Assembly: GCA_003001975.1 (NCBI GenBank)
Contig: PVUG01000003.1
Coordinates: 1-64,000 of the forward strand
DNA from: Martelella mediterranea
GTDB lineage: Bacteria > Pseudomonadota > Alphaproteobacteria > Rhizobiales > Rhizobiaceae
Direction of reading: 5' to 3'
Length of the DNA stretch: 64,000 bases
Below the pieces are notes generated by a model. That model was given only the letters and a program-made list of their open reading frames with translations, made no database searches and was not told the DNA's origin. Of this stretch, positions 15,729-26,152 are shown piece by piece. Positions within the stretch are counted from its first letter, which is position 1. Every line of letters begins with the position of its first letter. The position numbers and the translations under genes are program-made.

Positions 15729-16580
15729 TCAGGCGTTCCAGGCAATCGTCTTCTGAGACTGCTCGCCAAGGCCCTCGATGCCGAGCTTCATGGTCTGGCC
15801 TTCCTTGAGGTAGACCGGTTCCGGCTTCTGCCCCATGCCGACGCCGGGCGGGGTGCCGGTGGTGATGATATCGCCGGGCTGCAGGCTCATGAACTGCGAC
15901 AGATAGCTGACCAGATGCTGCACGCCGAAGATCATCGTCTTCGTCGAGCCGTCCTGATAGCGGTGGCCGTCGACTTCCAGCCACATGGGGAGGTTCTGCG
16001 GGTCTTCCACCTCGTCACGCGTCACGAGCCAAGGACCGATCGGGCCGAACGTGTCGGCGCTCTTGCCCTTGACCCACTGGCCGGAACGTTCGGCCTGGAA
16101 TTCACGCTCGGACAGGTCGTTGACGACGCAATAGCCGGCGACGTAATCCAGCGCATCGGCTTCATCGACGTAAGAGGCTTCCTTGCCAATGACCACGCCA
16201 AGTTCGACTTCCCAGTCGGTCTTTTTCGAATTCCGCGGAATACGGACATCATCATTGGGGCCGATAATGGCGCTGGTCGCCTTCATGAAGATGATCGGCT
16301 CCTTGGGCAGGTCCGCGCCGGTTTCAGCCGCATGGTCGGCATAGTTGAGACCGATGCAGATGAACTTGCCGACCTTGCCGACGCAGGCGCCGATGCGGCT
16401 TGTCTGCGGCAAAACCGGCAGGCTGGCGATATCGGCGGCGGCAATGCGCGCCAGTCCCGCAGCGCTCAGTGCATCGCCGGCAATATCGACAACCACGGAG
16501 GAAATGTCGCGGTAGGTTCCGTCCGAATGCAGGATGGCCGGACGTTCAGCGCCCTTGGCACCAAGACGAAGCAATTTCAT
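15729..16580 (-). CDS. Fumarylacetoacetate hydrolase family protein, probable 2,4-diketo-3-deoxy-L-fuconate hydrolase
   Basis: 283 residues, start supported by AGGAGAA. The catalytic FAH core runs from FICIGLNYADHAAETG through KPEPIIFMK-like PKEPIIFMKATSAI, DWEVELGVVIGKEA (metal-binding Glu/Glu/Asp set) and LQPGDIITTGTPPGVGMG. In the non-phosphorylating L-fucose pathway an enzyme of this family splits 2,4-diketo-3-deoxy-L-fuconate into pyruvate and L-lactate. The adjacent fuconate dehydratase and SDR genes make that the best assignment here; ureidoglycolate lyases are close relatives by sequence but have no partner in this window. Confidence 0.85.
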   Translation of the reverse strand: MKLLRLGAKGAERPAILHSDGTYRDISSVVVDIAGDALSAAGLARIAAADIASLPVLPQTSRIGACVGKVGKFICIGLNYADHAAETGADLPKEPIIFMKATSAIIGPNDDVRIPRNSKKTDWEVELGVVIGKEASYVDEADALDYVAGYCVVNDLSEREFQAERSGQWVKGKSADTFGPIGPWLVTRDEVEDPQNLPMWLEVDGHRYQDGSTKTMIFGVQHLVSYLSQFMSLQPGDIITTGTPPGVGMGQKPEPVYLKEGQTMKLGIEGLGEQSQKTIAWNA

Positions 16581-16719
16581 GATAATTCTCCTATGTCATG
16601 ACGCGCGGGGCGCCGCCTTTCATCTGCCTTTGCGGCAGCAAGCTCGTTTCATATTGGAGAGGCCGAGACAGCGTACCAGCCGCCCATCCCTCTCGAAATT
16701 CCCCTGTGCCTCCACTTGC

Positions 16720-16855
16720 GTCATTCTCGGGCTTGACCCGAGAATCCAAACACTTATCCCGGCGATAGGCGTATCGGAAAGCCGTCTTGAGCATCGCCGA
16801 CGCCGTTTCTGCGGCGAGGTGACCAGATCCTCGGGTCAAGCCCGAGGATGACGCC
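16720..16855. repeat. REP-type palindrome pair (copy 4)
   Basis: Hairpins ATTCTCGGG/CCCGAGAAT at 16723-16745 and ATCCTCGGG/CCCGAGGAT at 16827-16849, in inverted order with an 80-base spacer. It occupies the 337-base gap between the FAH gene start and the end of the fuconate dehydratase gene. The rest of that gap shows nothing else I can name. Confidence 0.8.
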
Positions 16856-16917
16856 GTAGAGGGCGGAAAGGGCGTCGAACAACACCGCATGAACTACGGG
16901 AATGCAAACGTCTTTCC

Positions 16918-18198
16918 TCAATCCTTCCCCGAATACGCGTAGTTATGAAGCGTTTCCGGCTTCATCTCAACGGAAAAGCCGGGCATTTCCGGCGGCATGT
17001 AGGCAGCCTTTTCAATGCGGCAGGGCTCGACGAAATGTTCGTGCAGATGGTCGACATATTCGATGACCCGGCCCTTTTTGGTGCCGGAGACGGCCAGATA
17101 GTCGATCATCGAAAGGTGCTGGACATATTCGCAAAGGCCGACGCCGCCGGCATGCGGCCAGACCGGCAGGCCGAATTTTGCCGCCATCAGCAGCACCGAA
17201 AGCACCTCGTTCAGCCCGCCGATGCGGCAGGCGTCGATCTGGACGATATCAATGGCGCCGCCGGCGATGAACTGTTTGAACATGATGCGGTTCTGGCACA
17301 TCTCGCCGGTCGCGACCCTGATCGGGGCCACGGCCTCACGGATTTTGCGATGACCGGCAACATCGTCGGGGCTGGTCGGCTCCTCGATGAAATAGGGGCG
17401 GAAGGGGGCCAGCGCATTGACCCAGTCAATGGCCTCGTCCACTTCCCAGACCTGATTGGCATCGATCATCAGCGTGCGGTCATCGCCAATGACCTCGCGC
17501 ACGATTTTCAGCCGCGCGACGTCTTCGTCACGATCCTGCCCGACCTTCATCTTGATGTGGGTGAAGCCGGAATCGACCGCTTCCTGCGCAAGCCGGCGCA
17601 GCTTGTCGTGGCTGTAGCCGAGCCAACCGGCCGAGGTCGTATAGCAGGGATAGCCGTTTAGCTTCAGCTCGGCCATGCGTTCGGCCTTGCCTGCTTCGGC
17701 CTTGCGGAAGATTTCAAGCGCCTCATCCGGCGTGATGGCGTCGGTGAGGTAGCGGAAATCGACAATCGAAACCAGCTGTTCCGGCGTCATTTCGCCGACA
17801 AGCTGCCAGACCGGCTTTTTCGCGGCCTTGCCCAGCAGATCCCAGACGGCGTTGACCACAGCGCCGGTTGCCAGATGCATCGCGCCCTTGTCCGGGCCGA
17901 TCCAGCGCAACTGGCTGTCGCCGGTGATGTGCTGCCAGAAACGGCCCGGGTTTTCAAGGATCCAGTCGAGAGAAAGACCTGTCACCCGCCCTTCAAGGGC
18001 AGTAATTGCGGCGCAGACGACTTCATTGCCGCGGCCGATGGTGAATGTCAGCCCGTGACCTTCAAGGTCGCTGTCGGTTTTCAGGATGACATAGGCAGCG
18101 GAATAATCCGGATCCGGGTTCATCGCATCCGACCCGTCGAGCTTTTCGGAGGTCGGAAAACGCAGATCATGGACCGAAAGGCCCGTTATCGTGGTCAT
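16918..18198 (-). CDS. L-fuconate dehydratase (enolase superfamily)
   Basis: 426 residues, the size of FucD/ENOSF1 enzymes. It removes water from L-fuconate to give 2-keto-3-deoxy-L-fuconate. Diagnostic stretches: GHGLTFTIGRGNEVV, NGYPCYTTSAGWLGYS, the catalytic KxK in HIKMKVG, metal ligands in LMIDANQVW, FIEEPTSPDD and ATGEMCQNR, and the general acid His in WPHAGGVGLCEYVQHL. Coupled with the SDR gene 32 bases upstream and the ABC transporter genes behind that, it places the locus in L-fucose (6-deoxyhexose acid) catabolism. Confidence 0.94.
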   Translation of the reverse strand: MTTITGLSVHDLRFPTSEKLDGSDAMNPDPDYSAAYVILKTDSDLEGHGLTFTIGRGNEVVCAAITALEGRVTGLSLDWILENPGRFWQHITGDSQLRWIGPDKGAMHLATGAVVNAVWDLLGKAAKKPVWQLVGEMTPEQLVSIVDFRYLTDAITPDEALEIFRKAEAGKAERMAELKLNGYPCYTTSAGWLGYSHDKLRRLAQEAVDSGFTHIKMKVGQDRDEDVARLKIVREVIGDDRTLMIDANQVWEVDEAIDWVNALAPFRPYFIEEPTSPDDVAGHRKIREAVAPIRVATGEMCQNRIMFKQFIAGGAIDIVQIDACRIGGLNEVLSVLLMAAKFGLPVWPHAGGVGLCEYVQHLSMIDYLAVSGTKKGRVIEYVDHLHEHFVEPCRIEKAAYMPPEMPGFSVEMKPETLHNYAYSGKD

Positions 18199-18230
18199 GT
18201 CGGTAAGCCTTTAAAAATGCGTTCGATATC

Positions 18231-18962
18231 TCAGCAGGTCCAGCCGCCATCGACGACATGCGCCTGACCGGTGGTGTAGGTCGCGCCTGCAAGGTAGACC
18301 GCGAGATCGGCGATTTCCTCCGGCGCGCCGATGCGGCCGATGGGCTGGCGGGCGATAAAATCGGCCCGCGCCTTTTCATAATCACCGGTTGCCTTCAGCC
18401 GTTCCTGCAGCGAGGGGCTGTCGACCGTGCCGGGGCATATGGCATTGCAGCGAATGCCGCGCGTCACATAGTCGGCGGCAATTGCCTTGGTCATGCCGAG
18501 AACAGCGGCCTTGGTGGTGGAATAGGCAAAACGGTTCGGGACGCCCTTCAGCGAGGATGCAACGGACGACATGTTGATGATGGCGCCATCGCCGCGCTCC
18601 AGCATGCCGGGCAGGAAAGCGCGGATGGTCCGCACCATCGCTCTCACATTGAGGTCGAAGGCAAAGTCTAGGTCGCCTTCGGGCATATCCAGAACCGAGC
18701 CGTTATGAACCACGCCGGCGCAATTGAAGAGGATGTCGACACCGCCTGTTTCTGCAGCCGCCGCCGTCACTTCCTCATCGGAGAGCACGTTCAAAACGCG
18801 GGTGGTCACCCCTTCCACGTTTTCCAGTTCGGCCAGTTTTTCGGCGTTGATATCGGTGGCAATGACCTTGGCGCCGGCCTTTACAAAGGCCATGACGGAG
18901 GCCGCGCCAATGCCCTGCGCGGCTGCGGTGATAAAGCAGGTTTTTCCGGAAAGGTCGGTCAT
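18231..18962 (-). CDS. SDR-family 2-keto-3-deoxy-L-fuconate dehydrogenase (BDH2/DHRS6-like)
   Basis: 243 residues. Nucleotide-binding ITAAAQGIGAAS replaces the usual TGxxxGIG, exactly as in the DHRS6/BDH2 subgroup; the catalytic Ser lies in NMSSVASSLKG and the YxxxK in YSTTKAAVLGMTKAIAAD. RCNAICPGTVDSPSLQERLKA is shared with that subgroup. Members next to fuconate dehydratases oxidise the C4 hydroxyl of 2-keto-3-deoxy-L-fuconate with NAD+. Here it sits between the dehydratase and the ABC ATPase gene on the same strand, in one operon. Confidence 0.9.
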   Translation of the reverse strand: MTDLSGKTCFITAAAQGIGAASVMAFVKAGAKVIATDINAEKLAELENVEGVTTRVLNVLSDEEVTAAAAETGGVDILFNCAGVVHNGSVLDMPEGDLDFAFDLNVRAMVRTIRAFLPGMLERGDGAIINMSSVASSLKGVPNRFAYSTTKAAVLGMTKAIAADYVTRGIRCNAICPGTVDSPSLQERLKATGDYEKARADFIARQPIGRIGAPEEIADLAVYLAGATYTTGQAHVVDGGWTC

Positions 18963-18979
18963 GTGATTTTCCTTTTTGG

Positions 18980-20071
<1,092 letters not shown>

Positions 20072-20075
20072 GGGA

Positions 20076-20942
20076 TTATCCTTTCACACCACCGAACGTC
20101 AGTCCGGCAATCAGATGCTTTTGTACGATGAAGGTGAGAATGAGTGCGGGGATGATGATCAGCACCGCCATGGCGCTCATTCCGGTCCAGTCGACGGTGA
20201 ACTGGGCGGTAAAATCCATCAACCCGACCGGCATGGTCTTCGATGCGGTGGTGCGGGTCAGCTGGCTTGCCAGCGCAAACTCGTTCCACGCCGTCAGGAA
20301 GGCGAAGATACCGGCCGATGCCAGGCCCGAACGGGCCAGCGGAAACTCCACCTTCCAGAACGCCTGCCAGCGGGTGCAGCCGTCAATCTGGGCGGCTTCG
20401 GAAAGGTCAGCCGGGATCTGCCGGAAGAAACCGTCCGTCAGCCAGATGGTGAAGGGGATGTTGATCGCCATATAGACGAGGATCAGCCCGAATTTGGTGT
20501 CGATCAGCCCGATCTTGCTCCAGAGGATAAAAAGCGGCAGCGACAGCGCAACGCCCGGCACCGTGCGCGACAGCATGAAGGACAAAAACAGCGCACCCTT
20601 GCCCTTGAACCGGTAACGGGCAAAGGCATAGCCGCCCATCATGCCGACGAGAATGGCGACAAGGGTCGAGGTCAGCGAGATCACCATCGAATTGATGAAA
20701 TAATTGGTGACCGGCAGGCCCTGCTGGCGCTCGGGCAAAAGCCCGAAAATGCCGAGGAAGTTATTGAGCGTCCATTGCTGCGGGATCCAGATCGGCGGGC
20801 GCGCCATCACCTCGACATTGGGACGGAAAGCCGTCAGCACCACCCAGGCGCCGGGCACGACGAGGATCATCATCGCGCAGAACAGCGTCAGTCTGAGCAG
20901 CCAGCGCTGCCAGGGCTTTTCAATCGTCATTGCGCTGCTCAT
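20076..20942 (-). CDS. Sugar ABC transporter permease (MalG type)
   Basis: 288 residues, six predicted membrane segments, and the EAA loop [22 protein letters not shown] that docks onto the ATPase. The C-terminal GLTFGGVKG is the usual end of MalG-type subunits. The start codon overlaps the stop of the partner permease (ATGA), and 4 bases separate it from the ATPase gene. Confidence 0.94.
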   Translation of the reverse strand: MSSAMTIEKPWQRWLLRLTLFCAMMILVVPGAWVVLTAFRPNVEVMARPPIWIPQQWTLNNFLGIFGLLPERQQGLPVTNYFINSMVISLTSTLVAILVGMMGGYAFARYRFKGKGALFLSFMLSRTVPGVALSLPLFILWSKIGLIDTKFGLILVYMAINIPFTIWLTDGFFRQIPADLSEAAQIDGCTRWQAFWKVEFPLARSGLASAGIFAFLTAWNEFALASQLTRTTASKTMPVGLMDFTAQFTVDWTGMSAMAVLIIIPALILTFIVQKHLIAGLTFGGVKG

Positions 20943-21841
20943 TGGGCCCCTCCCATGAAGACACGCGCCTTCGAAAGATTGCGGTAGAACATGATGGTAA
21001 AGGCGATGGACAGCAGGATGGAAATGTAGCCCATGGCGTTCGCCATGCCCATCTGCGAGTTCTGGTAGCCGGTACGCGTCATCAGCGTCCAGATCAGTTC
21101 GGTACGCCCGGCAGGCCCGCCATTGGTCATGATCTTCACCATGTCATAGGCGCGCGCGACATCGAGCGAGCGGATGGTCATGGCAATCCAGATGAACGGC
21201 ATCAGGAATGGCAGGGTGATGTGGCGGAACACCTGAAGGGCATTGCAGCCATCGACCTTGGCGGCCTCGATCGGGTCCTTCGGCATTGCCAGAAGACCGG
21301 CCATCAGCAGGATGGCGAAGATCGATGTCGACATCCACATTTCCGCGACGATGATCGAGAAATTGGCAAGCCAGCCATTCACCAGCCACGGAATCGGCCT
21401 GGTGATCAGACCGAGCGAGAACAGCGCATTGTTCACCAGCCCGACGGAATCGTTGAAGATGTATTTGAACTGAAAGCCGACGAGAATGGGCGAAAACATC
21501 ATCGGAAACATCATGATGGTGCGAAGCGTGCGCTGGCCCCAGGTGATGCGGTTGACCAGAAGCGCAAGGCCAAGCCCCATGACCATTTCGAGATTGAGGG
21601 CAATGGTGATGAACACCACGGTGCGCCCGAATGCCCACCAGAAATCGTCATTGCCCCAAAGCCGCTTGTAGTTTCGAAGGCCGACGAAATTATAAAGCGA
21701 ATCCGGCCGCACGAGATTGTAGCTGGTAAAGCTCGTCCAGAAGGACACGAGCAACGGCACCAGCACCACCGCCAGAATGACGACGATGGCAGGCAGAAGA
21801 AGAAGATACGGCGTCGCCGCCGGCGACCTGAGAAATTTCAT
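20939..21841 (-). CDS. Sugar ABC transporter permease (MalF type)
   Basis: About 300 residues with six membrane segments and the EAA loop PIEAAKVDGCNALQVFRHITLPFL. I use the ATG at 21841 (MKFLRSPAATPYLLLLPAIVV); a GTG seven codons upstream is also possible, and neither has a strong ribosome site. It forms the heterodimeric channel with the overlapping MalG-type gene. Confidence 0.92.
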   Translation of the reverse strand: MKFLRSPAATPYLLLLPAIVVILAVVLVPLLVSFWTSFTSYNLVRPDSLYNFVGLRNYKRLWGNDDFWWAFGRTVVFITIALNLEMVMGLGLALLVNRITWGQRTLRTIMMFPMMFSPILVGFQFKYIFNDSVGLVNNALFSLGLITRPIPWLVNGWLANFSIIVAEMWMSTSIFAILLMAGLLAMPKDPIEAAKVDGCNALQVFRHITLPFLMPFIWIAMTIRSLDVARAYDMVKIMTNGGPAGRTELIWTLMTRTGYQNSQMGMANAMGYISILLSIAFTIMFYRNLSKARVFMGGAQ

Positions 21842-21941
21842 GTCACGCCCATAAAAGGTCACTTGAAAACGGATAGGAATGTCCGGTCATCGCCGGAAGC
21901 GTCGCCGGCCAAAGCCGGCGACGAGTTCTCACGTCCGGCAA

Positions 21942-23270
21942 TCAGTAATAGCCGGCGTCTTCCATGATGTAGGTCGCTTCCTCGGCGGCATCATCAAGTG
22001 CCTCCTGCGGCGTCTTTTCGCCGACGATGGCCGCCTGCAGTTCCGGCCACAGCACGTTGGAAACCTGAATCCATTCAGGGATCAGCGGCGGCGTGCGGGC
22101 ATCGGCAAGCGATTCCTTCCACACGGTGAACATCTCGGCGAGGTTTTCCTTGCCGTTGGCGTTGAACCACGCCACCACTTCGTCATAGGTCGCCGTGCGG
22201 GTCGGCAGATTGCCGGCCTTGGCTTCCATCAGCTCGCTTTCATCATTGGTCATGAATACGGCGAAGGAGACGGCGGCATCCTTGTTGTCGCAATCCTCGG
22301 TGACGGAGAAGGAGTGCGAACCGGACCAGCCACCACGCTTGCCGGATGTTCCGACGGGCGAAACCGCATAGCCGAGATCATCGGAAATCTTGGAAGCTTC
22401 CGGATCGGCAAAGAAAGCCGCAAAACCCGGCCAGTCCAGATCGATGGCAAGCTGACCGGCGGCCATGGCCTGACCGATATCATCCCAGGTGTAGTTGACC
22501 GTACCGGCCGGAACCGCGCCGGCATCATAAATGTCGATGAACCACTGGAGCGCTTCCACGCCGGCTTCGGAATTGAAGACGGGCTTCATGTCCTCATCGA
22601 AAATATCGCCGCCATTGGCGCGCAGGATTTCCATGAACCGGCCCGACATACCCTCATCCTTGCCGGCAAAGGCCGTGCCGTAAAGGTTCGGCGGATCGGC
22701 AAAGAAGATCACCTGATCGCGGAACTCGTCAAAGGTCTTCGGCGGCGCCAGTTCCGTCCCGTACTGTTCCTTCCAGGCCTCCTGATTTGCCGGGTCGGCA
22801 TAAAGGCTCTTGCGGTAATAAAGGTTGGAAACGTCGGTCACGCGCGGCAGCTGCACCAGACGGCCATCCACGGTGGAAGCCTGCAGCGTGCCCTGAACAT
22901 ATTTGTCGAGTTCGGACTGCGGAATGTGGTCCTTCAGGTCGATATAGAGATTGCCGTATTGCGGGGCGAAGCTGGTGTGATTGGAGCCCACGCACCAGGA
23001 AATGTCACCGGCGGCGATGTCCTGCTTGATCTCACGGTCGAGGTCGAAGTGATTCTTCGACGAAACGATCTCGACCTTGGCGCCGGTCATTTCTTCCCAC
23101 TCGGGAATGCGGGTGTAGAGTTTCTCGTACTGCGTGCCGCCGATCAGCTTAACCTGCAGGGTATAGTCGGGAAAACTCCCGTAATCGAAATCCTCCGCAT
23201 GCGCGGCAGCGGTCAGGCCGCCCAAAGCGCAGCAGGCAACAAGGCTTGCCTTCAGATATTTCATTCGCAT
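21942..23270 (-). CDS. Sugar ABC transporter substrate-binding protein
   Basis: 442 residues from the ATG at 23270, preceded by GGAGGAG. The signal peptide MRMKYLKASLVACCALGGLTAAAHA is cut before EDFDYG. The mature protein is a family 1 extracellular solute-binding protein (VKLIGGTQYEKLYTRIPEWEEMTGAKVEIVSSKNHFDLDREIKQDIAAGD, then YYRKSLYADPANQEAWKEQYG). It catches the sugar in the periplasm and heads the transporter operon, divergent from the IclR gene. The neighbouring enzymes suggest an L-fucose or fucoside ligand; this is inference. Confidence 0.93.
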   Translation of the reverse strand: MRMKYLKASLVACCALGGLTAAAHAEDFDYGSFPDYTLQVKLIGGTQYEKLYTRIPEWEEMTGAKVEIVSSKNHFDLDREIKQDIAAGDISWCVGSNHTSFAPQYGNLYIDLKDHIPQSELDKYVQGTLQASTVDGRLVQLPRVTDVSNLYYRKSLYADPANQEAWKEQYGTELAPPKTFDEFRDQVIFFADPPNLYGTAFAGKDEGMSGRFMEILRANGGDIFDEDMKPVFNSEAGVEALQWFIDIYDAGAVPAGTVNYTWDDIGQAMAAGQLAIDLDWPGFAAFFADPEASKISDDLGYAVSPVGTSGKRGGWSGSHSFSVTEDCDNKDAAVSFAVFMTNDESELMEAKAGNLPTRTATYDEVVAWFNANGKENLAEMFTVWKESLADARTPPLIPEWIQVSNVLWPELQAAIVGEKTPQEALDDAAEEATYIMEDAGYY

Positions 23271-23312
23271 GTTTCTCCTCCTCAATAACTCAAGCCAGAA
23301 AAGACTTGATCC

Positions 23313-23339
23313 TCCATATTTGAAAAGTCTATTTGTATA
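23313..23339. promoter_or_regulatory. 27-bp operator-like sequence upstream of the sugar ABC operon
   Basis: It begins TCCATATTTGAAAAG and continues TCTATTTGTATA. 22 of 27 positions match a site at 26094-26120 in front of the Gfo/Idh operon. It lies about 45 bases upstream of the solute-binding-protein start and about 115 bases upstream of the divergent IclR start. The core has imperfect dyad symmetry (AAAT.TGA...TCTATTT at the second site), reasonable for an IclR dimer. IclR binding is inferred. Confidence 0.6.
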
Positions 23340-23452
23340 TAAGCACCATTTAGGCGAAGCCGTCAACGGCGCTCTTGATATTGGACAGGAAGGGCGGCAG
23401 TTTCGCAGAAATTTCAGGGTGAAGGCCATCGCCCGCCGCTTGAGGACCGACC

Positions 23453-24208
23453 ATGACCACAGATGAATCCGACCGTTACCGTGCCCCTGCCCTCGACAAG
23501 GGACTCGATATTTTCGAGTTGCTCGCGGAAACGGACGGCTCCCTGAGCCAGGCGGAAATTGCCAAGTCGCTCGGCCGCACCCCGAATGAAATCTACCGCA
23601 TGCTCGACCGGCTGGTGCGGCGCGAATATATCCGCCGCACGCCGGAGGATCGCTACGAGATTACGCTGAAGATGTTCGAGCTGGTGCATGCCCGCCCGCC
23701 GCTGAGACGCCTCGTCAACCAGGCAATGCCGCTGCTGCAGCAGGTCGCACAGGAAGCCGGACAGTCGTGCCACATGGTGGTCTTCGAGCGGAACGCGGCC
23801 ATCGTCGTCGCACAGGTCGACGCGCCAAGCTACTGGACGCTCGCGGTGCGGGTCGGCACCCGGCTGAAGCTGACCTCGACCGGTTCCGGCCTTGTCTTTC
23901 TGGCCTTTTCCTCTCCCGAAAACCGGGCCCTGATGCTGAAAGGGGCCGGAGAGGCGTTGACGCCGGAGATCGAGGCCCGGCTGCCGACCATTCGCAAGGA
24001 CGGTTACACTCTGATGGTGTCCGAACAGATCGCGGGTGTTACCAATGTCTCGGCCCCCGTCATCGGCCCGCTCGGAACGGTGATGGCCGTCATCACCTCG
24101 CCCTATACCGAGCGGCGCGACCGCAACAGCAGCGAGGACCAGGCCCATACGCTGAAGCTGGTGCGTGCGGCAGCAGCCAGCCTGTCAAAGGGCCGCACGG
24201 AGGAATGA
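23453..24208 (+). CDS. IclR-family transcriptional regulator
   Basis: 251 residues: an N-terminal winged helix-turn-helix (about 12-75, ALDKGLDIFELLAETDGSLSQAEIAKSLGRTPNEIYRMLDRLVRREYIRR) and a C-terminal GAF-like effector domain. It is divergent from the sugar ABC operon and upstream of the lactonase and mutarotase genes, so it probably governs both sides in response to a sugar-acid intermediate. The 182-base divergent gap holds the shared site at 23313-23339. Confidence 0.92.
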   Translation: MTTDESDRYRAPALDKGLDIFELLAETDGSLSQAEIAKSLGRTPNEIYRMLDRLVRREYIRRTPEDRYEITLKMFELVHARPPLRRLVNQAMPLLQQVAQEAGQSCHMVVFERNAAIVVAQVDAPSYWTLAVRVGTRLKLTSTGSGLVFLAFSSPENRALMLKGAGEALTPEIEARLPTIRKDGYTLMVSEQIAGVTNVSAPVIGPLGTVMAVITSPYTERRDRNSSEDQAHTLKLVRAAAASLSKGRTEE

Positions 24209-24287
24209 GCCATTTAGACGCCTTCGCGTAAGGGCGGAAACGGCATCGAAATCAAGCCCGGAGAGGACGGGCAACAGGGAGGATACC

Positions 24288-25112
24288 ATGCGCATCATCG
24301 ATACCCATCTCCACCTCGTCTACAAGGACCGGTTTTCCTATCCCTGGCTGAAGGAGGCCCCCGCCCTTGATCACCAACTGACGGCGGAAGACTATTTCGC
24401 CCGCGCCGGAAAGCTCGGCATCGAAAAGGCGATGCATATGGAGGTCGACGTTGCCGACAGCGACATGGAGGCGGAAACCGCCTTCATCACCGGCGCCCAT
24501 GACAGGATCGCCGGCGCGATTGCCGCCGGACGGCCGGAAAGCCCGGACTTTCCCGCCTATCTGGAACGCATCGCCGCAATCGACGGGGTCAAGGGTCTGC
24601 GCCGCGTGCTGCACATCATGCCGGACGAACTCTCGCAGTCGGACTTGTTCGTCGAAAACATCCGCAGGCTTGCAGCCTACGACCTGACCTTCGATCTGTG
24701 TGTGCAGGCCCGCCAGCTTCCGCTGGCCATCGACCTTGCCCGCAAATGCCCCGAGGTGCAGTTCGTGCTCGACCATTGCGGTGTGCCGGATATCGAGAAT
24801 AACGGGCTGGATCCCTGGCGCGAACAGATCGGCGAAATTGCCAGACTGGCCAATGTGACGGCCAAGATTTCCGGCGTGATTGCCTATGGCGGCGCGGACT
24901 GGAGCGTCGAGGGACTGCGCCCCTATGTCAGCCATGTCATCGATACCTTCACCTTCGACCGCGTGGTCTGGGGCTCGGATTTTCCGGTCTGCACGCTTCA
25001 TGCCAGCCTCGAGGACTGGGTCGCCGCATCGAAGGAAATCGTCGCGGATGCCAGCGCGCACGAACAGGAAAAGCTGTTCAGCGGCAATGCGGAGAAGGTC
25101 TACCGCCTCTAA
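24288..25112 (+). CDS. Amidohydrolase family protein, probable L-fuconolactone hydrolase
   Basis: 274 residues from the ATG at 24288 (GGGAGGA upstream). The amidohydrolase_2 barrel is marked by RIIDTHLHLVYKDRFSYPWL at the start, LDHCGVPDI in the middle and VVWGSDFPVCTLHASLEDWV near the end, the pattern of lactonases of COG3618. In the non-phosphorylating fucose pathway it would open L-fucono-1,5-lactone to L-fuconate. It follows the IclR gene by about 80 bases and precedes the mutarotase gene. Confidence 0.87.
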   Translation: MRIIDTHLHLVYKDRFSYPWLKEAPALDHQLTAEDYFARAGKLGIEKAMHMEVDVADSDMEAETAFITGAHDRIAGAIAAGRPESPDFPAYLERIAAIDGVKGLRRVLHIMPDELSQSDLFVENIRRLAAYDLTFDLCVQARQLPLAIDLARKCPEVQFVLDHCGVPDIENNGLDPWREQIGEIARLANVTAKISGVIAYGGADWSVEGLRPYVSHVIDTFTFDRVVWGSDFPVCTLHASLEDWVAASKEIVADASAHEQEKLFSGNAEKVYRL

Positions 25113-25158
25113 AACGCGATCGCCAATTTCAAAAGACATGCTGAAAAGGGAGGAACTC

Positions 25159-25488
25159 ATGCAGCGTATCGGAATGGTCCTGACGCTCAATGCCGACAAG
25201 ATTGCCGAATACAAGCGGCTGCACGCCAATGCCTGGCCGGAAATTCTGGACATGATCAAGGCGTGCAATATCCGCAATTACACGATTTTCCTGCGCGAGC
25301 CGGAAAACCTGCTGTTTTCCTACTACGAATATACCGGCACAGACTACGAAGCCGACATGGCGAAAATGGCCGCCGATCCGAAAACGCAGGAGTGGTGGTC
25401 GGTCTGCATGCCCTGCCAGAAACCGCTGGATACGGCCAGGGAGGGCGAATGGTGGATCGAGATGGAAGACGTGTTCCATCTCGATTGA
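25159..25488 (+). CDS. L-rhamnose/L-fucose mutarotase (RhaM family)
   Basis: 109 residues beginning MQRIGMVLTLNADKIAEYKRLHANAWPEIL, with the family motifs NYTIFLREPENLLFSYYEYTG and WWSVCMPCQKPL and the end GEWWIEMEDVFHLD. It interconverts alpha and beta anomers so that the downstream dehydrogenase gets the right pyranose. Start chosen for AAGGGAGGA 6 bases upstream. In this cluster L-fucose is a better substrate guess than rhamnose, because the dehydratase is of the fuconate type. Confidence 0.9.
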   Translation: MQRIGMVLTLNADKIAEYKRLHANAWPEILDMIKACNIRNYTIFLREPENLLFSYYEYTGTDYEADMAKMAADPKTQEWWSVCMPCQKPLDTAREGEWWIEMEDVFHLD

Positions 25489-25572
25489 AGGATTTCCGGC
25501 TTGCATCTGACGAAAGCCACACACGAGGAGGCTTGGGCGCCGCCCCATGCTGCACGATTTCGGCAGCGAACT

Positions 25573-25905
25573 TCAGATCTTCTTCACGAATTCCGATTTC
25601 AGCTTCATGGCGCCGAAGCCGTCGATCTTGCAGTCAATGTCGTGATCGCCGTCGACGAGACGGATATTCTTCACCTTGGTGCCGACCTTGAGAACCTGGC
25701 TGGAGCCCTTGAGCTTCAGGTCCTTGATGACGGTGACCGTATCGCCATCGGTCAGGATATTGCCATTGGCGTCACGAAACTCCGGCTCGCTGCTCTCGCC
25801 CGCCCCGGGCGACCATTCGTTCCCGCATTCGGGGCAGATCAGCAGCGCACCGTCTTCATAGGTGTAAACGGACTGGCATTTGGGACAGGGAGGCAATTCG
25901 CTCAT
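25573..25905 (-). CDS. PhnA/YjdM zinc-ribbon protein
   Basis: 110 residues from the ATG at 25905. An N-terminal zinc ribbon ([25 protein letters not shown]) is joined to the compact PhnA domain ([68 protein letters not shown]). Despite the old name alkylphosphonate-utilisation protein, its role is not established. It is monocistronic, convergent with the mutarotase gene and divergent from the Gfo/Idh operon. Confidence 0.95.
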   Translation of the reverse strand: MSELPPCPKCQSVYTYEDGALLICPECGNEWSPGAGESSEPEFRDANGNILTDGDTVTVIKDLKLKGSSQVLKVGTKVKNIRLVDGDHDIDCKIDGFGAMKLKSEFVKKI

Positions 25906-26093
25906 GGTCATCCTCTTCATTGTTGGCGCTGCGACAAGCAGATCAGCGCCACGAAGACTGCACGGCGCATTTTGCGGTGGTTGAGAAACCGGAGCTTCGT
26001 AGTGCGAAACGGAAAGCTTGTCGAGTGCGGCCGGATGAAACACAGCGAGCGGAAGGAAAACACGCGCTCCCCCATACGGCCTCTTGCAATCAA

Positions 26094-26120
26094 TCCAAAT
26101 TTGAATAATCTATTTACATA
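26094..26120. promoter_or_regulatory. 27-bp operator-like sequence upstream of the Gfo/Idh operon
   Basis: It begins TCCAAATTTGAATAA and continues TCTATTTACATA; 22 of 27 positions equal the site at 23313-23339. It lies 32 bases before the Gfo/Idh start, so a protein bound here would probably block transcription. It suggests common control of this operon and the sugar regulon. Confidence 0.6.
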
Positions 26121-26152
26121 AGAATGACACTCTCGCCTGAAGGAGGAGCAGG

